Made by a program: the position numbers and the translations under genes
Notes under the pieces: model-generated
The model's database searches: none
The model's input: the letters and a program-made list of their open reading frames with translations, nothing else
Told to the model about the DNA's origin: nothing
Part shown: positions 1-4,780 of the stretch, one piece after another
Position numbering within the stretch: the stretch's first letter is position 1
How the letters are laid out: each line of letters starts with the position of its first letter
DNA from: Sulfurospirillum sp.
Lineage (GTDB): Bacteria > Campylobacterota > Campylobacteria > Campylobacterales > QNZT01
NCBI GenBank assembly: GCA_003978405.1
Contig: QNZU01000078.1
Coordinates: 1 to 5,673 of the forward strand
DNA length: 5,673 nucleotides
Reading direction: 5' to 3'

Positions 1-200
1 TTCTTGAAATTAGATATATATTGATCTACCTCTTTTTCGATATGTTGTTCATTTGATGGGAGAGTCCCTATTATGTTGTCGATATGTGCATCGATAGTAT
101 TTATAGATGATTGTGTATGAAACTGAACATAAAGCAGACCGGCAAATACCAATATATTTAAGATAGTCAATTTTGTTGCAATTGAGATGTTTTTTAGCAT
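1..200 (-). CDS. N-terminus of a membrane sensory protein, probably a methyl-accepting chemotaxis protein (partial)
   Basis: An open frame on the minus strand starts with ATG at 200 and runs off the left edge after 66 codons, so only the N-terminus is visible. It begins MLKNISIATKL, a short basic amphipathic start typical of chemotaxis receptors. One hydrophobic membrane helix follows at about residues 11-25 (LTILNILVFAGLLYV). The polar stretch after it is rich in Ile, Asp, Glu and Gln and looks like the start of a periplasmic helical sensor domain. A ribosome site AAAGGA lies at 213-208, seven bases before the ATG, which supports the start. This layout (basic tip, one helix, periplasmic domain) fits a methyl-accepting chemotaxis protein, but a sensor histidine kinase or diguanylate cyclase with the same architecture cannot be excluded because the cytoplasmic part is outside the window. 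The gene diverges from the polyphosphate kinase gene. Confidence 0.72.
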   Translation of the reverse strand, partial: MLKNISIATKLTILNILVFAGLLYVQFHTQSSINTIDAHIDNIIGTLPSNEQHIEKEVDQYISNFK

Positions 201-233
201 CTTTTTTTCCTTTGTGTGATTTTTCTACTCTTT

Positions 234-260
234 AAATCGTCAATTTAAGAATTTTTTTTA
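234..260 (-). promoter_or_regulatory. Candidate sigma28 (FliA-type) promoter for the leftward membrane protein gene
   Basis: Read on the minus strand, TAAA at 260-257 is followed by a 15-base spacer and GACGATTT at 241-234. The flagellar sigma28 consensus is TAAA, about 15 bases, then GCCGATAA, so the spacing and the CGAT core agree while three of the eight -10 positions do not. Chemotaxis receptor genes are often sigma28-dependent, which fits the gene it would drive. The region is very AT-rich, so the TAAA half carries little information. A sigma70 reading using TTGACG at 242-237 has no convincing -10. Confidence 0.3.
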
Positions 261-268
261 ATTTTTGA

Positions 269-274
269 TAAAAT
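269..274 (+). promoter_or_regulatory. Candidate -10 box for ppk2
   Basis: TAAAAT at 269-274 matches the sigma70 TATAAT at five of six positions and sits behind long T-tracts (252-259 and 262-266). Campylobacter-type sigma70 promoters commonly have a strong -10, T-rich upstream DNA and no real -35, and none is visible here. A start about seven bases downstream (near 281) would give a leader of only about 12 bases carrying the ribosome site. It would also leave the in-frame TTG at 279 outside the message. Confidence 0.4.
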
Positions 275-281
275 ATGTTTG

Positions 282-288
282 AAAGGAG
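282..288 (+). promoter_or_regulatory. Ribosome binding site that fixes the ppk2 start
   Basis: AAAGGAG at 282-288 is a near-perfect Shine-Dalgarno sequence placed five bases before the ATG at 294. An in-frame TTG at 279 would extend the protein by five residues, but it lies upstream of this site and has none of its own, so the ATG is preferred. Confidence 0.85.
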
Positions 289-293
289 AGAGT

Positions 294-1094
294 ATGAAGC
301 ATCAGATTGATTGTAAAGAGGGCAGGGTGGCAAAGTGTGTCAAGATCGATACTTTGGAGTATAAAAAATCCCTTAGAAGATTGCAGGTGGAGCTTTTGAA
401 GTTTCAAAATTTTGTAAAAGAGAAGAATTTGAAAGTTTTGTTGATCTTTGAAGGCAGAGACAGTGCAGGCAAGGGTGGTACCATAAAGAGGCTTACTGAG
501 CATCTAAATCCAAGAGGTGTGAGAATTGTGGCACTAAACAAACCCACAGAGGTTGAAAAAACCCAATGGTACTTCCAACGATACATTGCCCATCTTCCTA
601 GTGGAGGTGAGATGGTATTTTTTGATAGATCATACTACAATCGTGCCGGAGTAGAGCCTGTTATGGGCTTTTGTACAAAAGAGCAAAATGAGCAGTTTTT
701 AGAAGATGTACCCAAGTTTGAGAGATTGATTGTGCAAAACGGTATTATGCTGTTTAAATACTATCTCTCCATATCCAAAGAGGAGCAGGCAAAAAGACTT
801 CAAGCAAGAATCGATGATCCTCTAAAACAGTACAAAATCAGCCCTGTTGATATGAAAGCCCAGCAGATGTGGGATGAATACACAAAAGCAAAAATTGCCA
901 TGTTTAAAGCTTCAGATATAGCTGAGGCTCCCTGGACAGTCATTAAAAGCGACAACAAGAAAAAATCCCGCCTAAATGTGATAAAACATATATTATCAAG
1001 GGTCAATTATCCCGATAAAATTGAAGATAGCAAACTTCTTGTAGATAGAAATATTGTGCTTGGTACCAAAGAGGTAATAGAGAGTTATAAATAA
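294..1094 (+). CDS. ppk2: Polyphosphate kinase 2 (PPK2, class I-like)
   Basis: A complete 266-residue protein of the PPK2 family, which moves phosphate between inorganic polyphosphate and nucleotides. Single-domain class I enzymes mainly use polyphosphate to turn NDPs (such as GDP) into NTPs in the cytosol. The P-loop fold is clear: Walker A FEGRDSAGKGG at residues 52-62 (K60), conserved block TQWYFQRYIAHLP at 90-102, and Walker B with the family signature FFDRSYYNRAGVEPVMGF at 109-126 (D111, R112, N116, R117). The lid and C-terminal blocks follow: DDPLKQYKISPVD at 174-186 and APWTVIKSDNKKKSRLN at 212-228. One domain of normal length, with no sign of a tandem fusion. The start is chosen at ATG 294 because of its Shine-Dalgarno site. 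It appears to be transcribed alone: a new promoter follows before the next gene and no terminator is evident between them. Family assignment is very secure. The preferred direction and nucleotide cannot be read from sequence alone. Confidence 0.96.
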   Translation: MKHQIDCKEGRVAKCVKIDTLEYKKSLRRLQVELLKFQNFVKEKNLKVLLIFEGRDSAGKGGTIKRLTEHLNPRGVRIVALNKPTEVEKTQWYFQRYIAHLPSGGEMVFFDRSYYNRAGVEPVMGFCTKEQNEQFLEDVPKFERLIVQNGIMLFKYYLSISKEEQAKRLQARIDDPLKQYKISPVDMKAQQMWDEYTKAKIAMFKASDIAEAPWTVIKSDNKKKSRLNVIKHILSRVNYPDKIEDSKLLVDRNIVLGTKEVIESYK

Positions 1095-1111
1095 GTTTAA
1101 ACTTAAACTAT

Positions 1112-1140
1112 TTGACTAAAGTATATATTTATGTTAATAT
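1112..1140 (+). promoter_or_regulatory. Sigma70-like promoter for the lipoprotein-sixA-uup-PilJ gene group
   Basis: TTGACT at 1112-1117 matches the -35 consensus at five of six positions. Exactly 17 bases later TAATAT at 1135-1140 matches the -10 consensus at four of six. The predicted start is near 1147, giving a leader of about 20 bases that carries AAGGG at 1157-1161 ahead of the ATG at 1167. The -35 lies in the left arm of an inverted repeat whose right arm begins at the predicted start. Confidence 0.55.
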
Positions 1141-1158
1141 ACAGAAAACTTTAGTCAA
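1112..1158. repeat. Perfect 11-bp inverted repeat around the promoter, possible operator or hairpin
   Basis: TTGACTAAAGT at 1112-1122 and its exact reverse complement ACTTTAGTCAA at 1148-1158 are separated by 25 bases. The arms cover the predicted -35 and the first transcribed bases. No U-run follows the right arm, so it is not a good terminator for ppk2. It could be a pair of binding sites for a dimeric regulator. In RNA reading through from ppk2 it could instead form a stem ending at the lipoprotein ribosome site. The repeat itself is directly visible; either function is inferred. Confidence 0.6.
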
Positions 1159-1166
1159 GGGTTTGT

Positions 1167-2336
1167 ATGTTTTATATATATTTTTTAATTATAGCAGTTT
1201 TTGTGGTACCAAATATTTTGCTTCTTGGATGCAAGGGAAGTGACGGCAGAAAAATTGAAGATACTACCAAAAGAGTGCAAAATCAGCCAAAACCCAAAAC
1301 CGACCTATCAATAGAGCATAACAGTAGTAGTGAGAAACTAAAATTTGTTATCGTTGAAAATAATGGTACCAGTTCTAAAAAAGATATCAATTTAACTATG
1401 GTACCAGATAAAAATATCTCATACTCATTGGTGAAGGAGGCTTCATTTACCGACTATGGCAATATCAATACCTGCACACCTTTGGATGAAAATTCAAATA
1501 TGATTTGCGGTTTTTCAAACGGACTGCTCTTTTTAAAATATCTTGGAGAGGGGAGTTTTGAAGTAGAGAAAAAGATACGGGGATTGAACTATATCGAAGA
1601 TATTGTCAGCTTGGAGAGTAAAAGGTCTGTTTTGATCTCAAATGGATATATGGGGTTAGAGAGATATGATCCTTTTATCAAAGAGTTAAGCCATATTGGT
1701 ACCACTGCTGATGGAGGATGGGCAGGAGAGATTGAGGTAGATCAAAACAGAAGTTATATCGCTTACGGATCACAGGGGGTTGAGATTGTCAATTTTGATC
1801 AAAACGGAAGTTTTGTAAATGATACCAATTTTGATACAAGCGGGTATGTGCAGGGGATATATTTGTATTCTATAAAGAGTATGCTCTTTCTTGCCAAAGG
1901 GTATGATGGTGTAGAGGTTCTTGAGATCAAAGATGATACTAATATCTCATCTCTTTCTCACATCAGTATCGAAAATGAGTGGGTCAATGGAGTGAGTGTA
2001 GAAGAGAGTAGAGAGCTTCTTTTTGCCGGGACTGATAGAAGTGGAATTTTGATCTATGATATTGGCGATATCTTAAAACCAAAATTGATTGGTACCATAG
2101 AGTCAAATACTACTCTCCAAAAGATGGAGTTAAAGAGAAATCTTCTCTTTGCGATAAAAGATAAAAAGAGTCTTGAGATTTTGGATATTTCAAAGATTGA
2201 TGATATCAGAAAAGTTTTTGGTCTGGATACGGGAAGTTATATCAACTCTGTAAAATATACTCCTATTGATGAGAGAGTCTATATCTCTACCCAAAAGGGG
2301 ATTTTTATATATCATCTAATCAAGGAGTCGCTATAA
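1167..2336 (+). CDS. Lipoprotein with a seven-bladed LVIVD-like beta-propeller
   Basis: A 389-residue exported lipoprotein of unknown function. The first 21 residues are hydrophobic and end in a lipobox LLGC with C22 as the lipidated cysteine. A polar, Lys/Ser/Asn-rich linker at about 23-90 follows. The rest shows seven repeats of about 30-45 residues, each a hydrophobic strand, a turn, a strand such as LLFAG or SYIAYG, then G(V/I)xIxx: roughly 94-126, 140-170, 183-211, 226-256, 271-301, 314-345 and 356-385. This pattern (GVEIVNFD, GVEVLEIKD, GILIYDIGD, SLEILDISK) is that of LVIVD-type surface beta-propellers, which usually act as binding scaffolds. C103 and C114 in blade 1 could form a disulfide. 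The signal peptide is odd in having no Lys or Arg before its hydrophobic core, yet an in-frame TAG at 1152-1154 with no start codon between rules out a longer form. It is first in a tight four-gene group. Its partner is not predictable. Confidence 0.85.
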   Translation: MFYIYFLIIAVFVVPNILLLGCKGSDGRKIEDTTKRVQNQPKPKTDLSIEHNSSSEKLKFVIVENNGTSSKKDINLTMVPDKNISYSLVKEASFTDYGNINTCTPLDENSNMICGFSNGLLFLKYLGEGSFEVEKKIRGLNYIEDIVSLESKRSVLISNGYMGLERYDPFIKELSHIGTTADGGWAGEIEVDQNRSYIAYGSQGVEIVNFDQNGSFVNDTNFDTSGYVQGIYLYSIKSMLFLAKGYDGVEVLEIKDDTNISSLSHISIENEWVNGVSVEESRELLFAGTDRSGILIYDIGDILKPKLIGTIESNTTLQKMELKRNLLFAIKDKKSLEILDISKIDDIRKVFGLDTGSYINSVKYTPIDERVYISTQKGIFIYHLIKESL

Positions 2337-2337
2337 T
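2332..2337 (+). promoter_or_regulatory. Perfect TATAAT just before sixA, possible internal promoter for a leaderless message
   Basis: TATAAT at 2332-2337 overlaps the lipoprotein stop codon and ends six bases before the sixA ATG at 2344. A start seven bases after the box would fall on or next to that ATG. No -35 resembling TTGACA lies 16-18 bases upstream. In favour of a functional role, the only Shine-Dalgarno-like run (AAGGAG at 2322-2327) is 16 bases from the ATG, unusually far. A perfect hexamer can arise by chance in AT-rich DNA. Confidence 0.3.
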
Positions 2338-2343
2338 ATCTGC

Positions 2344-2826
2344 ATGAGAGAGTTATTTTTAGTAAGACATGCAAAAAGCTCATGGGATGATCCAAGCCTT
2401 TCTGATTTTGATCGTCCTTTAAATGATAGGGGCTTAAATGATGCCAAATTGATTGCTAAAGAGCTGAAAAACCGCTTGGTTAAACCACAAATCATCCTCT
2501 CCTCTCCAGCCAACAGAGCCAAAAGCACAGCCATAATAGTTGCCCAGACTCTTGGAGTTGAAAATATTGAGTTTAAAGAGAGTATCTATGAGTCGAGTGA
2601 TTTTAATTTGATGATGATTATCAAAGAGCTTGATGAGAGTATTAAAAGTGCTATGATAGTAGGGCACAATCCCGCTTTGACGATGCTTGTAAATAAGATC
2701 AGTTCATTCTCACTTGATAATCTCAAAACTTGTGGTGTTGTGGCACTCACACTTGATTCTTGGCAGGATCTCTCACCTTATCAAGCAGGTCTTAATTTCT
2801 ATATCTACCCGAAAATGTTTAGATAA
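2344..2826 (+). CDS. sixA: SixA-like phosphohistidine phosphatase (histidine phosphatase superfamily)
   Basis: A 160-residue cytosolic protein of the SixA group, whose founding E. coli member (161 residues) removes phosphate from phosphohistidine on signalling or PTS proteins. The catalytic set is complete: RHG-type motif LVRHAKSSW at residues 6-14 (R8 and nucleophile H9), SSPANRAKST at 53-62 (R58), acidic E83 in IYESS, and VGHNP at 106-110 (H108). The DRPLNDRGLNDA block at 23-34 is also typical. The ATG at 2344 is the only possible start, since the frame upstream is closed by a TAA at 2317 and has no other start codon. It lies seven bases after the lipoprotein stop, and its stop overlaps the next start. 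Family membership is secure. The phosphohistidine substrate is unknown, and members of this family can also act on other phosphoesters. Confidence 0.9.
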   Translation: MRELFLVRHAKSSWDDPSLSDFDRPLNDRGLNDAKLIAKELKNRLVKPQIILSSPANRAKSTAIIVAQTLGVENIEFKESIYESSDFNLMMIIKELDESIKSAMIVGHNPALTMLVNKISSFSLDNLKTCGVVALTLDSWQDLSPYQAGLNFYIYPKMFR

Positions 2827-4763
2827 TGGCACTACTTGATCTAATAGACATCTCAAAAGCCTACGAGAGTAAAAAGATTCTTTGCAATATAAACTTCTCC
2901 ATCAATGATGGTGAAAGAGTCGCAATTATCGCCAAAAATGGCGGCGGTAAATCGACACTGATGAAGATAGTACAGGGGATTTTGGACTTTGATGAAGGAA
3001 GAAGAGTTATAGGCTCAAACACCACTGTAGAGATGCTAGATCAAAATCCAAAGTTTGAAAATGGCATCAGTGTCAAAGAGGCGATAAAAAGAGAGTTAAA
3101 AGAGCTATATGAGGCAAGAAAGAGATTTGATGAGGTGAGCCAAAGCTTAGCAGAAGATTTTGAAAACAAAGAACTTCTTGATGAGCATTCTACTCTTACA
3201 AACTTCCTAGATCATCACAATGCTTGGAGTTTAGATGATAGAATAGAGCGTGTTTTAGTAGAGTTTTCCCTAAAAGAGTATGAAGATAGATTGGTTGAGT
3301 CACTTAGTGGAGGAGAGCAAAGAAGAGTGGCTCTTGCTTCACTTCTTCTAAAAAAGCCTGATCTTCTTTTGCTAGATGAGCCGACAAACCACCTTGATGT
3401 CTATATGGTGGAGTTTTTGGAACAGATGCTTTTAAATGAAAAATTTACACTGCTATTTATCTCTCATGATAGATACTTTATCGATAATATCGCCACAAGA
3501 AGCATAGAGATAGAAGATTGTAAGATAAGAAATTTTAAGGGCGGATATAGCGACTATATCAGACAAAAAGAGGAGCTTATAAGATCTCTTCAAAGCTCTC
3601 ATGAGAAACTCTTAAAACTACTAAAGGCTGAAGAGGAGTGGCTTCATAGGGGAGTAAGAGCAAGGCTAAAACGAAATGAGGGGCGAAAAGAGAGGGTGAT
3701 GAAGCTAAGGGAGGAGGCGAAGAAGAACCCATCAGTGATACGAAAGATGAAGCTTGAGCTTGAGAGAGAGAAGAAGCATTTTAATAGAAATGATGGTGTC
3801 AATCGCCAAAAGATGCTCTTTGAGATAGAAAATTTGTGTGTAGAACTTGGTGGAAAAACCTTGATAAAAGATTTTGGTACCAGAATACTAAGAAATGATA
3901 AAATCGCCATCGTAGGAAAAAATGGAGCCGGAAAATCTACACTCTTAAAGACAATCTTAGGAGAGATCAAAGCAAAAAGCGGTGTGATAAAAAAGGGTGA
4001 GTTTAAAGTAGGATACTTTGACCAACACAGAGATATGCTAAATGATGATGATAACCTAATAGAGACCTTTTGTCCTATGGGAGGCGATAGGGTAGATGTA
4101 AAGGGAAAGAGTATGCATGTCTATGGATATCTAAAAAACTTTCTCTTTCCCAAAGAGGATTTGGATAAAAAGATAGGGATTTTAAGCGGTGGAGAGAAAA
4201 ACCGAGTAGCACTTGCACTTTTGTTTACCAAAGATTATGATTGTCTGATTTTGGATGAGCCTACAAATGATCTTGATATCGCTACGATAAATATCCTTGA
4301 AGAGTATCTGCAAAGTTTTGAGGGAGCTTTGCTAATAGTCTCTCACGATAGATATTTTGTAGATAAGATAGCTAACAAACTCTTTATCTTTGAGGGAGAT
4401 GGGTTGATTGAGGAGTCTTATCAAAGTTACAGCGAGTATCTTGATATCCAAAAGCAGATAAAGAGTCTTGAAGAGTATGAAAAAGGGGATCTTCCACAAT
4501 CTACTCAAAAACAAAAAGTGGTTCAAAGAGAGGTCAAATTAAGCTACAAAGAGCAAAGAGCCTACGATACTCTACCAGGTGAGATAGAAAAACTTGAAAT
4601 AAAAATAAAAGAGCTTGAAGAGTGTATGTATGATCCAAAATGTTATGAGCAAAGAGGATTGGTAGAGATAAGTAGTGAGTATGAAGAGTTAAAAAAAGTG
4701 CTTGAAGAAAGAATTGAGGAATACTTTCTGCTAGAAGAGAAAGTTGAGCAGATAAATAAGTAA
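2826..4763 (+). CDS. uup: ABC-F family ATPase, Uup type
   Basis: A 645-residue soluble protein with two ABC ATPase domains and no membrane segments. ABC-F proteins bind the ribosome E-site region; Uup is also linked to branched DNA intermediates and transposon excision in E. coli. NBD1: Walker A AKNGGGKST at 36-44, Q73, signature LSGGEQ at 160-165, Walker B LLLLDEPTNHLD at 180-191 (E185), H214. The linker at about 245-325 is charged and helical, including EWLHRGVRARLKRNEGR. NBD2: Walker A GKNGAGKST at 364-372, Q400, GGDRVDVKGKSMHVYGYLKNF at 419-439 (shown in part elsewhere for Uup homologs), signature LSGGEK at 453-458, LDEPTNDLD at 477-485 (E478), H507. A coiled-coil tail at about 571-645 starts KLSYKEQRAYDTLP, matching the Uup C-terminal domain. 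DEPTNDLD in NBD2 and this tail favour Uup over EttA or YheS. The first Walker A glycine in NBD1 is alanine, still allowed by the motif. The start overlaps the sixA stop by one base (TAATG) and has no clear Shine-Dalgarno, suggesting translational coupling. Confidence 0.92.
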   Translation: MALLDLIDISKAYESKKILCNINFSINDGERVAIIAKNGGGKSTLMKIVQGILDFDEGRRVIGSNTTVEMLDQNPKFENGISVKEAIKRELKELYEARKRFDEVSQSLAEDFENKELLDEHSTLTNFLDHHNAWSLDDRIERVLVEFSLKEYEDRLVESLSGGEQRRVALASLLLKKPDLLLLDEPTNHLDVYMVEFLEQMLLNEKFTLLFISHDRYFIDNIATRSIEIEDCKIRNFKGGYSDYIRQKEELIRSLQSSHEKLLKLLKAEEEWLHRGVRARLKRNEGRKERVMKLREEAKKNPSVIRKMKLELEREKKHFNRNDGVNRQKMLFEIENLCVELGGKTLIKDFGTRILRNDKIAIVGKNGAGKSTLLKTILGEIKAKSGVIKKGEFKVGYFDQHRDMLNDDDNLIETFCPMGGDRVDVKGKSMHVYGYLKNFLFPKEDLDKKIGILSGGEKNRVALALLFTKDYDCLILDEPTNDLDIATINILEEYLQSFEGALLIVSHDRYFVDKIANKLFIFEGDGLIEESYQSYSEYLDIQKQIKSLEEYEKGDLPQSTQKQKVVQREVKLSYKEQRAYDTLPGEIEKLEIKIKELEECMYDPKCYEQRGLVEISSEYEELKKVLEERIEEYFLLEEKVEQINK

Positions 4764-4770
4764 AATTTAC

Positions 4771-4775
4771 AGGAG
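4771..4775 (+). promoter_or_regulatory. Ribosome binding site supporting a TTG start
   Basis: AGGAG at 4771-4775 lies five bases before TTG at 4781. No ATG or GTG is available nearby, and starting here gives a proper signal peptide, so the TTG is the likely start. Confidence 0.8.
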
Positions 4776-4780
4776 TATAT

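Noticed and set aside
279..293. TTG at 279 as the ppk2 start
   Set aside because: The Shine-Dalgarno site lies downstream of it and fits the ATG at 294; the candidate promoter would also start the message after 279.
1093..1104. Perfect 12-bp palindrome AAGTTTAAACTT right after the ppk2 stop as a terminator
   Set aside because: It has no loop, few G-C pairs and no following T-run, so it should not terminate transcription; no function assigned.
3644..3970. A 108-residue minus-strand open frame inside uup, and similar minus-strand frames across the window
   Set aside because: They lie opposite well-supported genes, have low-complexity Phe/Ser/Leu-rich translations typical of antisense to Glu/Lys-rich coding, and show no ribosome sites or motifs.
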